Source: JABDQZ01 sp050049775 (GTDB lineage: Bacteria > Pseudomonadota > Gammaproteobacteria > Chromatiales > Chromatiaceae). Taken from it: a stretch of DNA of 64,000 bases. The number at the start of each line of letters is the position of its first letter. The stretch's first letter is position 1. This document shows positions 1 to 8,200 of the stretch, in pieces. The notes beneath the pieces are model-generated. The model ran no database searches. It was given only the letters and a program-made list of their open reading frames with translations, and was not told where the DNA came from. A program made the position numbers and the translations under genes. The DNA is taken from assembly GCA_050049775.1 (NCBI GenBank), contig JASFVP010000006.1:28115-92114 (forward strand), read 5' to 3'.

Positions 1-657
1 ATCGAAGAGGAAGGCACAGCCTGTCTGCAAGACATGGATGCGATTCTGGTACCGGGTGGTTTCGGCAATCGCGGCATTGAAGGCAAGATCGCTGCCGTAC
101 AATACGCGCGCGAAAACCGGGTGCCGTATCTCGGCATCTGTCTCGGCATGCAGGTGGCAGTAATTGAATTTGCGCGGAATGTCGTTGGTTTACAGGGTGC
201 GCACAGCACCGAATTTGACACCACCACCGAACATCCGGTGATTGCGCTGATTTCCGAATGGCATGACGCTGACGGTTCCACCCAGACACGTGATGAAAAG
301 TCCGACCTCGGTGGCACCATGCGACTGGGCGGTCAGGAATGCCAGCTGGTGCACGGCAGCAAGGCGCACGCAGCCTACCAGAAAGACGTGATTACCGAAC
401 GCCACCGTCACCGTTATGAGTTCAACAATAACTACCGTGAGCAATTGCAGGCAAATGGTCTGGTGCTGTCCGGCCTGTCAATTGATGGCAAGCTGGTCGA
501 AATTGTCGAAGTCGCCGAACATCCCTGGTTTGTCGCCTGCCAGTTTCACCCGGAATTCACCTCGACGCCACGCGACGGCCATCCGCTGTTTACCGGCTTT
601 GTCCGTTCGGCCGTGGAACATTCAACCAAACACACCCGTGAGGTGGCCACTGCATGA
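1..657 (+). CDS. pyrG: CTP synthase, C-terminal part (partial at window edge)
   Basis: This is the glutamine amidotransferase (class I GATase) half of CTP synthase, which converts UTP to CTP using glutamine-derived ammonia. The reading frame is open from base 1, so the N-terminal synthetase domain lies outside the window. Visible motifs are the oxyanion-strand PGGFGNRG, the nucleophile elbow YLGICLGMQ with the catalytic Cys, and the His-Glu pair in CQFHPEFTSTP near the C terminus. The stop overlaps the kdsA start (ATGA), so the two are probably translationally coupled; pyrG-kdsA-eno is a common gammaproteobacterial order. Confidence 0.97.
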   Translation: MEEEGTACLQDMDAILVPGGFGNRGIEGKIAAVQYARENRVPYLGICLGMQVAVIEFARNVVGLQGAHSTEFDTTTEHPVIALISEWHDADGSTQTRDEKSDLGGTMRLGGQECQLVHGSKAHAAYQKDVITERHRHRYEFNNNYREQLQANGLVLSGLSIDGKLVEIVEVAEHPWFVACQFHPEFTSTPRDGHPLFTGFVRSAVEHSTKHTREVATA

Positions 658-1487
658 AGCTGTGCCATTTTGAAGCCGGCCTGGATCAGTCTATTTTCCT
701 GATTGCCGGTACTTGCGTGATCGAATCAGAACAACTGGCACTGGATACCGCCGGTACACTGAAGGAAATTACCGATGAACTCGGTATACCCTTTATCTAC
801 AAGTCCTCGTTTGACAAGGCCAACCGTTCGTCGCACGAATCGCATCGCGGTCCCGGTCTTGATGAAGGACTCAAAATCCTGCAAAAGGTGAAAGACCAGA
901 TCGGCGTGCCGATTTTGACCGATGTGCATGAAGACACACCACTGGCCGAAGTCGCTGCGGTCGTGGATGTGTTGCAGACGCCGGCATTTTTATGTCGCCA
1001 GACCAACTTCATTCTCAAGGTGGCGTCACAAGGCAAGCCGGTGAACATCAAAAAAGGCCAGTTTCTGGCGCCCTGGGACATGGCCAATGTGGTAAACAAG
1101 GCCAAATCCACCGGCAACGAGCAGATTATGGTGTGCGAACGCGGCGTGTCTTTTGGTTACAACAACCTGGTTTCCGATATGCGCTCACTGGCGGTGATGC
1201 GCGACACAAACTGCCCGGTGGTATTTGATGCGACCCACTCGGTGCAATTGCCTGGCGGTCAGGGCAGCAGCTCCGGCGGCCAGCGAGAACACGTGTCGGT
1301 GCTGGCGCGTGCCGCCACGGCGGTTGGCATCGCCGGCCTGTTTATGGAAACCCACCCCGATCCCGAATGTGCGCTCAGCGACGGTCCCAATTCCTGGCCG
1401 CTGGGCAAAATGAAACAACTGTTGCAGACACTGGTCGATATCGATCGTACCGTCAAACAGGCTGGCTTCATTGAGACCGATTTATAA
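654..1487 (+). CDS. kdsA: 3-deoxy-D-manno-octulosonate 8-phosphate synthase
   Basis: KdsA condenses phosphoenolpyruvate with arabinose 5-phosphate to make KDO-8-phosphate for the lipopolysaccharide inner core. The 277-residue length is close to family norm. The protein shows AGTCVIES near residue 18, the substrate-binding KSSFDKANRSS, the LCRQTNFI and KKGQFLAPWDM motifs, and the ETHPDPE segment near the C terminus. The ATG overlaps the pyrG stop by four bases, which favours this start. It is followed by a 32-base gap and then eno. Confidence 0.97.
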   Translation: MKLCHFEAGLDQSIFLIAGTCVIESEQLALDTAGTLKEITDELGIPFIYKSSFDKANRSSHESHRGPGLDEGLKILQKVKDQIGVPILTDVHEDTPLAEVAAVVDVLQTPAFLCRQTNFILKVASQGKPVNIKKGQFLAPWDMANVVNKAKSTGNEQIMVCERGVSFGYNNLVSDMRSLAVMRDTNCPVVFDATHSVQLPGGQGSSSGGQREHVSVLARAATAVGIAGLFMETHPDPECALSDGPNSWPLGKMKQLLQTLVDIDRTVKQAGFIETDL

Positions 1488-1519
1488 AATAACCCAACAA
1501 AATTTTTAACGGAGATACT

Positions 1520-2800
1520 ATGTCTGAAATCGTCGATATCCGTGCGCGCGAGATTCTTGACTCGCGTGGCAATCCGACTGTCGAAGCCGATGTGATCACA
1601 GCCGATGGCGCTATTGGTCGTGCCGTGGCGCCTTCCGGTGCCTCTACCGGTTCGCGCGAAGCGCTGGAGCTGCGCGATGGTGATAAAAGCCGTTTCCTCG
1701 GCAAAGGTGTGCTCAAGGCGGTCAATAACGTCAACACCGAAATTCGCGACAGCCTGCTTGGTCAGGACGTCAATGCCCAGGCTGACATCGATCAGATCAT
1801 GATCAAGCTGGATGGAACCGACAACAAATCGCGCCTCGGCGCTAATGCCACGCTGGCGGTTTCACTGGCGGCGGCCCATGCGGCGGCACAGGAAAAAGCC
1901 ATGCCGCTGTATCAATCGCTGGGCAATGGCAAATACCGTTTGCCGGTACCGATGATGAACATCATCAACGGTGGCGAGCATGCCGACAACAGTGTCGATA
2001 TCCAGGAGTTCATGATTCTGCCGGTGGCTGCACCTTCGGTACGAGAAGCCATTCGTTACGGCGCCGAAGTGTTTCACGCGCTTAAATCCGTGCTGGGCAG
2101 CAAAGGCCTGGCGACCACCGTCGGTGATGAAGGCGGTTTCGCGCCAAATCTAAGTTCCAACGAGGAAGCCATCGAAGTGATCCTGGCGGCGATTGAAAAA
2201 GCCGGTTTTACCGCAGGCAAGGATATTTATCTCGGCCTGGATGCCGCCAGTTCCGAATTTTACAAAGACGGCAAGTACACCCTGGCATCGGAAGGCAAAA
2301 GCTTCGACTCGGCCGGTTTCACCGATTATCTGAGCCACTGGGTCGACCAGTACCCGATCATCACCATCGAAGACGGTCTCGATGAAGGCGACTGGGATGG
2401 CTGGAAGCTGATGACCGAAAAACTCGGCAGCCGCATCCAGCTGGTTGGCGACGACCTGTTTGTCACCAATACCAAAATCCTCAAGGAAGGCATCGACAAG
2501 GGCATTGCCAACTCAATCCTGATCAAGTTCAACCAGATCGGCACACTGACCGAAACCATCGAGGCCATCAAGATGGCACAGGATGCCAATTACAGTGCCG
2601 TGGTGTCGCATCGTTCCGGTGAAACCGAAGACACCACCATTGCTGACCTGGTGGTGGCGACCAACACCGGCCAGATCAAAACCGGTTCTCTGTCTCGTTC
2701 TGACCGTGTCGCCAAGTACAACCAGCTGATGCGTATCGAAGATCAGCTGGGCACCGACGCCAGCTATGCCGGTTTTTCCGCTTTCCCGGGACTGAAGTGA
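1520..2800 (+). CDS. eno: Enolase
   Basis: Enolase interconverts 2-phosphoglycerate and phosphoenolpyruvate in glycolysis and is a scaffold component of the RNA degradosome in many gammaproteobacteria. The 426-residue protein has ARQILDSRGNP-like N-terminal sequence (AREILDSRGNPTVEAD), the GDEGGFAPNL loop, the metal-binding IEDGLDEGDWDGW and LVGDDLFVTN segments, and the signature ILIKFNQIGTLTET and SHRSGETED near the end. A GGAG ribosome-binding site sits shortly upstream of the ATG. ftsB follows after only eight bases. Confidence 0.98.
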   Translation: MSEIVDIRAREILDSRGNPTVEADVITADGAIGRAVAPSGASTGSREALELRDGDKSRFLGKGVLKAVNNVNTEIRDSLLGQDVNAQADIDQIMIKLDGTDNKSRLGANATLAVSLAAAHAAAQEKAMPLYQSLGNGKYRLPVPMMNIINGGEHADNSVDIQEFMILPVAAPSVREAIRYGAEVFHALKSVLGSKGLATTVGDEGGFAPNLSSNEEAIEVILAAIEKAGFTAGKDIYLGLDAASSEFYKDGKYTLASEGKSFDSAGFTDYLSHWVDQYPIITIEDGLDEGDWDGWKLMTEKLGSRIQLVGDDLFVTNTKILKEGIDKGIANSILIKFNQIGTLTETIEAIKMAQDANYSAVVSHRSGETEDTTIADLVVATNTGQIKTGSLSRSDRVAKYNQLMRIEDQLGTDASYAGFSAFPGLK

Positions 2801-2808
2801 GTGTCTGA

Positions 2809-3102
2809 TTGCGGCTGCTGATTGTCATACTGATTGTTCTGTTTGTCGCACTGCAATATCGCCTCTGGATCGGGGAAGGCAGCGTCGCGGAAGTCAAAAC
2901 CTTGCGACAGCAGATCGCTGAACAAAAGGCCGAACTGCAAAAAATGCGACAGGCCAATATTGCGCTCAGGGCTGAAGTCGAGGACCTCAAACAGGGTCTG
3001 GAAGTGATTGAAGAACGCGCACGTTCGGAGCTTGGCATGATTCGCAACGGCGAAGTCTATTTCCAGATCGTAGAGCCGGAAAACGGCACCTCCAATGACT
3101 GA
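2809..3102 (+). CDS. ftsB: Cell division protein FtsB
   Basis: FtsB is a single-pass inner-membrane protein that forms the FtsQLB complex and activates septal peptidoglycan synthesis. The 97-residue product has a very short cytoplasmic end, a membrane helix at about residues 2-16 and a long periplasmic coiled coil (about 25-70, rich in E, Q, K and L), followed by the conserved EERARSELGMI segment. The start is a TTG eight bases after eno; no ATG fits the membrane helix. Its 3' end overlaps ispD by eight bases. The eno-ftsB-ispD order is classical. Confidence 0.93.
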   Translation: MRLLIVILIVLFVALQYRLWIGEGSVAEVKTLRQQIAEQKAELQKMRQANIALRAEVEDLKQGLEVIEERARSELGMIRNGEVYFQIVEPENGTSND

Positions 3103-3814
3103 GGTAGTGGAAAACCAGCCGCGTTACTGGGCCGTGATTCCGGCCGCCGGTATCGGTTCCAGGATGGCGGCCGACAAGCCCAAGCAGTATCTGCAGATCA
3201 ATGGCATCAGTATTCTCGACCACACCCTGAGTCGCTTCCTGTCGCATGATGCCATTGCCGGCGTCTACGTGGCGTTGGCTGACAACGACAGCTGCTGGCC
3301 GGATTCACAATATGCCAATGATCCCAGGGTGCATCGCGTCAGTGGCGGTGCTGAACGTTGTCTGTCGGTCTTGAACGCACTGGATGCCCTTAACGTTGCT
3401 GGCAGTGCCGACGACATGGTGCTGGTGCATGACGCCGCGCGGCCGTGCATTACTCATGACGACATCAATCGCTTGATTGCCGATGTCAGCACCTCCGAGC
3501 ACGGTGGCTTGCTGGCCTTGCCGATGACCGACACGGTCAAACTCAGCGATGCGGATTTGCGCGTGGTCGAGACCGTTGATCGCAGTATCCTGTGGCGCGC
3601 CATGACGCCGCAGTTGTTTCGCATGGCGGTGTTACGTCAGGCCTTGCAACAGGCGGTCGCTGCCGACCGGTTGGTGACCGATGAAGCCAGCGCTATGGAA
3701 ATGGCCGGCTTTAAACCCATGTTGGTGGAAGGCCGCGCCGACAACATCAAAATCACACATCCAGATGATCTTGCACTGGCGCAATTTTATTTGTCCCGCC
3801 AGAAAGCTGGCTAA
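3095..3814 (+). CDS. ispD: 2-C-methyl-D-erythritol 4-phosphate cytidylyltransferase
   Basis: IspD couples CTP with methylerythritol phosphate in the MEP isoprenoid pathway. The N-terminal nucleotide-binding signature AAGIGSRMAADKPKQYL lies at about residues 16-32, the VHDAARPC motif near residue 108, and the substrate-binding TDEASAMEMAG near residue 188. At 239 residues it is normal in length. The start overlaps ftsB. Unlike the usual ispD-ispF arrangement, a minus-strand nuclease gene lies immediately downstream before ispF. Confidence 0.96.
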   Translation: MTEVVENQPRYWAVIPAAGIGSRMAADKPKQYLQINGISILDHTLSRFLSHDAIAGVYVALADNDSCWPDSQYANDPRVHRVSGGAERCLSVLNALDALNVAGSADDMVLVHDAARPCITHDDINRLIADVSTSEHGGLLALPMTDTVKLSDADLRVVETVDRSILWRAMTPQLFRMAVLRQALQQAVAADRLVTDEASAMEMAGFKPMLVEGRADNIKITHPDDLALAQFYLSRQKAG

Positions 3815-3831
3815 TCAGGCCAGGTAGTTGA

Positions 3832-4632
3832 TTATTCTGCCAGCGGCAGGCGCAACACCTCGATGCTGTTGTGATAAATCTGTGCCGCGATTTGCTCAAT
3901 GTTTTCTGGCCTGATATTGGCCAGTGTTTGTAATACCTCAGGCAGATATTCGGGGCTGTTTCGTTCGCCCTGATGTGACGCCACCGTCATGTCGGGCGCA
4001 TCGGTCTCCAGCACCAGGGCATCCAGCGGCAGTGTCGTTGCGAGTTTGCGCAACTTGCTGGAACGCTCGAATGTGAGCATGCCGCCGAATCCCAGTTTGA
4101 AACCCAGATCAATGAACTGTTGCGCCTGCTGCAGGCTGCCGTTAAAGGCGTGCATGATGCCGCCCTGGTCAAAAGACACGGCCTTGATCTGCTGCAGGAT
4201 GGCATCCTGTGACTTGCGTGAATGGATGATTACCGGCAGTTGATGTTGTGTGGCAATTTCCAGTTGCTGACAAAACAGCGCTGTCTGTGCCGGTCGATCA
4301 GCATCCGGGATATAAAAGTCGAGGCCGATTTCGCCGACAGCAACGGCTTCGTGATTTGTCAGGTATTGGTCCAGCTTTTCCAGGTGTTGCGGCTTGTGTT
4401 CCTGCATGAACATCGGATGCAATCCGAGTGCGATATGTATCTCGTGGAATTGCTGTTGTACTGACAGCAGATGATCCCAGCCGGCACAGGTCACGCCGGG
4501 CACCACAAACGCTGCAACGCCCTGTTCCCGGGCATGTCGGATGACCTGGTCGCGGTCCGGATCAAAAGCCGGCAGGTCAAGGTGGCAATGCGTGTCAATG
4601 ATACGTGGATGCTGCATGTCGGACAGGCTCAC
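3832..4632 (-). CDS. TatD-family metal-dependent hydrolase (YjjV-like)
   Basis: This is a TatD-family TIM-barrel hydrolase, a family of metal-dependent DNases and related phosphodiesterases. The metal motif DTHCHLD is at residues 13-19, the AVGEIGLDFY segment at about 95-104, a conserved HSRKS near residue 140, HAFNGS near 163, and the late catalytic LETDAPDM near 208. Length (266) is normal. It reads against its neighbours, converging on ispD and diverging from ispF. It could be tatD, ycfH or yjjV by subfamily; the sequence alone does not decide which. Confidence 0.9.
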   Translation of the reverse strand: MSLSDMQHPRIIDTHCHLDLPAFDPDRDQVIRHAREQGVAAFVVPGVTCAGWDHLLSVQQQFHEIHIALGLHPMFMQEHKPQHLEKLDQYLTNHEAVAVGEIGLDFYIPDADRPAQTALFCQQLEIATQHQLPVIIHSRKSQDAILQQIKAVSFDQGGIMHAFNGSLQQAQQFIDLGFKLGFGGMLTFERSSKLRKLATTLPLDALVLETDAPDMTVASHQGERNSPEYLPEVLQTLANIRPENIEQIAAQIYHNSIEVLRLPLAE

Positions 4633-4633
4633 A

Positions 4634-4642
4634 TGGTATGAT
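4634..4642 (+). promoter_or_regulatory. Candidate extended -10 promoter element for ispF-truD
   Basis: TGGTATGAT matches an extended -10 box (TG-n-TATGAT) about 30 bases upstream of the ispF start. It lies in the divergent gap created by the minus-strand tatD-like gene. There is no convincing -35 hexamer at the standard spacing. A promoter is expected here because ispF is cut off from the upstream operon. Confidence 0.35.
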
Positions 4643-4673
4643 GCGTCGTCTTGATTGTTACAGGTAGATTAGC

Positions 4674-5144
4674 ATGCGAATAGGGCAGGGATACGATGCA
4701 CATCAGTTTGAAGCCGGGCGTCAACTGGTTCTGGGCGGCGTGGCCATCGAGCATGAATTTGGCCTGAAAGCGCATTCCGACGGCGATGTCATGATTCATG
4801 CCCTGTGCGATGCCTTGCTGGGCGCGGCCGGCCTCGGCGACATCGGCCGGCATTTCCCAGATAGCTCGGATGACTACAAAAACATCGACAGTCGCGTGTT
4901 GTTGCGCCATGTCGTAGCGCTGCTGCGGCAGCAGAATTTCCGTGTGCACAACGCCGATGTCACCATCGTGGCGCAGGCGCCAAAGCTGGCTGGTTACATT
5001 CAACAGATGTGTGCCAATCTCGCCGCCGATCTGGAGGTTTCCATTTCGCAGGTCAATGTCAAGGCCACCACCACCGAACACATGGGATTTGTCGGGCGTA
5101 AGGAAGGCATTGCCAGTTATGCGGTGGTGTTACTCAACGAATGA
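4674..5144 (+). CDS. ispF: 2-C-methyl-D-erythritol 2,4-cyclodiphosphate synthase
   Basis: IspF cyclises CDP-methylerythritol 2-phosphate, releasing CMP, in the MEP pathway. The 156-residue protein starts MRIGQGYDAHQF, containing the zinc-binding Asp-X-His. It also has HSDGDVMIHALCDALLGA at about residues 42-59, GDIGRHFPD near 64, and the C-terminal KATTTEHMGFVGR. Its stop overlaps the truD start by four bases, so they are likely co-translated. The upstream neighbour is the divergent tatD-like gene. Confidence 0.97.
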   Translation: MRIGQGYDAHQFEAGRQLVLGGVAIEHEFGLKAHSDGDVMIHALCDALLGAAGLGDIGRHFPDSSDDYKNIDSRVLLRHVVALLRQQNFRVHNADVTIVAQAPKLAGYIQQMCANLAADLEVSISQVNVKATTTEHMGFVGRKEGIASYAVVLLNE

Positions 5145-6199
5145 CAGCAGTAACCAGTTCTGATCCGACGCTTGATTTGCCTTTTGCGTTCGGTGGTCCC
5201 TGTGTGCAGGGGCTGATACGCCAGCAAGCCGAAGATTTCCAGGTCGATGAAATTCCGGGTTTTACACCGGACGGCCAGGGGGATCATGTTTATCTGACGA
5301 TTCAGAAAAAACAGCTCAATACCAGTGATGTCTCGGCTATCCTGCGCGAGTTTTGCTCGGTGCCGTCACGCGATATCGGTTATGCCGGCATGAAAGATAA
5401 ACACGCGGTCACGACACAGACCTTCTCGATCAACCTGGCGGGCAAGCCGGAGCCGGACTGGCAGCAGATTGAATCGGAGCAATTGCAAGTACTGCAGGTG
5501 TCACGGCATCGTCGCAAGCTTAAGCGTGGTGTGCTCAAGGGTAACCGGTTTCAGATTGTCGTGCGCAACCTGAGTGGCGATTTTGATTTGCTGGAACAAC
5601 GCCTGCAGCAAGTCAAACTACATGGTGTGCCAAATTATTTCGGCCCCCAGCGTTTTGGGCGCAACGGCCAGAATGTGGCAGATGCCAGGGCGTTGCTGAC
5701 CGGGCAAATGCCCCGTGTGTCACGCAATCTGAAAAGTATTCTGTTATCCGCAGCACGTTCGCTGTTATTCAATGCCGTACTGGCCGAACGTGTACGACAA
5801 GGTAACTGGAACCAGTTGTTACCGGGCGAAGTGATTGCGCTGGATGGCACCCAGCGACACTTCATTCAGGAAATTGATAGCGAACTGCAGCAACGCTGCG
5901 CCGAATTGGATGTACATGGTTCGGGGCCGCTGTGCGGCTTGCCATCGCGTGCTGTCGAACCTCAGGCACAAGCGGCAAAAGTCGAACAGGCGGTGTTGGC
6001 AAGTTACAGCGACTGGATTGATGGCTTGCAACAATTCGGCCTGGAATGGGCAAGGCGCCCATTGCGGCTCGCGGTCAGGGAGATGCACTGGCAGCTTCAG
6101 GCAGATGAACAAATACTGCAACTTAACTTCAATCTGGCAGCCGGCGCTTTTGCCACCGCAGTGTTGCGGGAGTTTCTTGAGGTCGTGGAAAACGACTAG
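5141..6199 (+). CDS. truD: tRNA pseudouridine(13) synthase
   Basis: TruD converts U13 of tRNA-Glu (and of a few other tRNAs) to pseudouridine. At 352 residues it matches the short bacterial form. Conserved segments are the QQAEDFQVDEIPGF N-terminal region, the catalytic-Asp motif GYAGMKDKHAVT near residue 82, HRRKLKRGVLKGNRF, and VPNYFGPQRFGRNGQN near residue 165. It follows ispF directly. The usual downstream surE is absent; instead its 3' end overlaps a convergent DUF3581 gene by four bases. Confidence 0.96.
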   Translation: MTAVTSSDPTLDLPFAFGGPCVQGLIRQQAEDFQVDEIPGFTPDGQGDHVYLTIQKKQLNTSDVSAILREFCSVPSRDIGYAGMKDKHAVTTQTFSINLAGKPEPDWQQIESEQLQVLQVSRHRRKLKRGVLKGNRFQIVVRNLSGDFDLLEQRLQQVKLHGVPNYFGPQRFGRNGQNVADARALLTGQMPRVSRNLKSILLSAARSLLFNAVLAERVRQGNWNQLLPGEVIALDGTQRHFIQEIDSELQQRCAELDVHGSGPLCGLPSRAVEPQAQAAKVEQAVLASYSDWIDGLQQFGLEWARRPLRLAVREMHWQLQADEQILQLNFNLAAGAFATAVLREFLEVVEND

Positions 6200-6903
6200 A
6201 AGCTGAAGTTTCTTTTGTTGTTGCTGTAGGACTCGACCACCTGGTCGATTTGTGACTGGTCGAATTCGCGCAAGCCGCTGAGCACCAGTTTTTTCACACC
6301 GGTGCCAACCACATGCTCACCGCATTTGACCTGGAAGGTGACGGCGGCATCGCCGCGTTTGCCGTTGACTTCAAGGCTGCTGTCATACAGCTCCAGCACC
6401 GGGTCATGAATGTCCACTGAGTCGAGATCCACCGACATGCTTTCGTACATGACCAGCGGTCGTTGCGGATTGATCATGACGTTGTGACTGGCCATGAGCG
6501 GCACCAGGATATGCGGGAAGGTCTGTCCCGAGAAAGCGACATAACCCTTGACGAATTTTTCGATCAGTTCAGCGTCATGCGAGACATTGCCCCTGCGATC
6601 GACACGCAGGTATTCCTTGTTGTTGTCGTCGGTGATGCTGAAACTTTCGGCGTCTGTGTCCGGAAAATTAAGAGGTATGCTCTTGCCGACCATGCCGGTG
6701 AAGACGAAACACATTTTCTGGCTGAGACCGTATTTCGACAGCACCAGTGAGAACAACAAATCACCGGGTACGCAAAAACGTTTGGCGTCGGGGTCGTGAA
6801 TCGGATTGAAGTCATCGGCGATTTTTTTGGCGAAGTTGCTGGCCTGCTCAGTCGAAATCAGAGTCCTGTTGTTGTCCAGCGAGTAAAATTTTTCCAAAAA
6901 CAT
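6196..6903 (-). CDS. DUF3581 family protein
   Basis: The 235-residue product resembles the DUF3581 family of gammaproteobacterial proteins of unknown function. It starts MFLEKFYSL and contains the conserved DFNPIHDPDAKRFCVPGDLL block at about residues 32-51, which recalls MaoC/hotdog hydratase sequences (an inference). No signal peptide or membrane segment is evident, so it is probably cytosolic. I chose the ATG at 6903 over a start 29 codons upstream because the upstream extension is Arg/Trp-rich and unlike the family. No clear Shine-Dalgarno was found for it. Confidence 0.75.
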   Translation of the reverse strand: MFLEKFYSLDNNRTLISTEQASNFAKKIADDFNPIHDPDAKRFCVPGDLLFSLVLSKYGLSQKMCFVFTGMVGKSIPLNFPDTDAESFSITDDNNKEYLRVDRRGNVSHDAELIEKFVKGYVAFSGQTFPHILVPLMASHNVMINPQRPLVMYESMSVDLDSVDIHDPVLELYDSSLEVNGKRGDAAVTFQVKCGEHVVGTGVKKLVLSGLREFDQSQIDQVVESYSNNKRNFSF

Positions 6904-7023
6904 AAGGATGTGGCCGATGATGAATAGATGACAATGGCGTCCGCGCCAACGCCAGATTCTAACTGATGCAATCGCCAATGATAAACACAATTGCGTGTTT
7001 AATGGCGGAAGTTCATCGCAAAA

Positions 7024-7896
7024 TCAGTGGATTAAACCCAGATCGTGCAAATCGTCGCGTAAATCATCGAGGTCCAGGTCGGTGATGCCAAGATATTTCA
7101 GTAAGACGGGTTTGATGTGTTCGAACTCGTGATCAACGGATTGCTGCCCCAGCGCCCGAAAACTGCCGCACAAATGGGAGGCAATTTTGAGGACGGCCAG
7201 CAGGTTTTTCTTGACGGAGTCGGTCTGGCGATTTTCAGCGAAGATGTCCTCGGCCTTGTGATGTTCGGCAATGGTTTCACAAAGATAGGCCGGCAGTTTC
7301 CAGGATTTCGCCACGTAATAGCCAAGTACTGCATGGTTGGTGGAGAAGGCATTGTTTTCGATCTCGGTGATGCGCTCCCGGGATTGGGCATAGGCCTGTT
7401 CCAGGGTTTCAAAATAATTTTCAAAGCGCATGCACATCAAGGGAATGCCGCAATTGTGAAACAGGCCGACGCTGTAGGCTTCGTCGGGAGAAACCACGGT
7501 CAGTTTTTTGGAAATCGCGACACTGGCCGAGGCAACGTCCATTGCGTTATCCCAGAAGCCATTGAGCTGCTCGATCTTGTCGTTCGACAAGGTGGTGCGG
7601 ATCGAAACCGCGTTGACGATATTGATGATGCTGTTGATGCCAAGCAGGTTGATCGCCTGGGTGATCGAAGTGATCTTGTTGCGCAGGCCGAAAAACGAAG
7701 AATTGACGGCCTTCAACACCCAGCCGGACAGACCGATGTCGCGCGAAATCAGCTTGGCGACATTGTCGAGATCAAAATCCGGGCTGGCAGTTTCCATCTG
7801 GATGTCGACCATGATTTGCGGCTGCGGCGGTATTTTGATGCCTTGCAGCAAGGTTTCGAGATTTTGTGAATCCAGATTTTCGGCGGCTTCGCTCAT
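7024..7896 (-). CDS. HDOD domain protein
   Basis: The 290-residue product carries an HDOD domain, a degenerate HD-type phosphohydrolase fold used in bacterial signalling and stress proteins. The segment from about residue 20 to 220 contains LISRDIGLSGWVLKAVNSSF, the INLLGINSIINIVNAVS helix, and GLFHNCGIPLM, where a true HD enzyme would carry His-Asp; the NHAVLGYYVAKSW and ETIAEHH segments follow. No GGDEF, EAL or receiver domain is attached. The ATG at 7896 has GGAG ten bases upstream, whereas a longer frame upstream lacks one. It diverges from glyA. Confidence 0.85.
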   Translation of the reverse strand: MSEAAENLDSQNLETLLQGIKIPPQPQIMVDIQMETASPDFDLDNVAKLISRDIGLSGWVLKAVNSSFFGLRNKITSITQAINLLGINSIINIVNAVSIRTTLSNDKIEQLNGFWDNAMDVASASVAISKKLTVVSPDEAYSVGLFHNCGIPLMCMRFENYFETLEQAYAQSRERITEIENNAFSTNHAVLGYYVAKSWKLPAYLCETIAEHHKAEDIFAENRQTDSVKKNLLAVLKIASHLCGSFRALGQQSVDHEFEHIKPVLLKYLGITDLDLDDLRDDLHDLGLIH

Positions 7897-8200
7897 GCGG
7901 TGGCTACTCCGGTCGGTTGTTCTCCCGGTTGTATCGGCCCCGGCCGAATTTCCTGAATTCAATAAATTCCCATGTTTGCAGTGGTTGCCAATCCGGGGAA
8001 GCCGCTCGGCGGCTGTATTTGTTGTGGATTTTTGGCAAGGAGGCAATTAAGGTAGGTCTGATGCCTGCTTGTTGTATAGAATAGGCCTTTGTTTTTCTGG
8101 TCATTTGGCCGCGTCGACAGAAGTTTCTGGTGTAGACAACATCTACGGGTCACGCACCGGCGGGATGACCACAATTCGCCGTAACAATTTGGAGAAAAAG
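7897..8200 (+). promoter_or_regulatory. Divergent HDOD/glyA intergenic region with structured glyA leader
   Basis: This 304-base gene-free stretch separates two divergent genes. A plausible glyA -10 (TAGAAT) is at 8077-8082, without a good -35. The predicted leader of roughly 110 bases holds two small inverted repeats: GTAGA-CAACA-TCTAC (8132-8146) and a larger hairpin, GGTCACGC pairing with GCG...TGACC (8148-8170). A GGAG Shine-Dalgarno is at 8191-8194. No glycine or other known riboswitch consensus was recognised. Confidence 0.4.

Noticed and set aside
7117..7869. 250-codon plus-strand ORF opposite the HDOD gene
   Set aside because: The HDOD protein has coherent conserved motifs; this frame is low-complexity Gly/Asp/Arg sequence without a domain.
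8069..8200. Longer glyA start at 8069
   Set aside because: The 44-residue extension lies upstream of a GGAG-led ATG and is not part of the serine hydroxymethyltransferase family.
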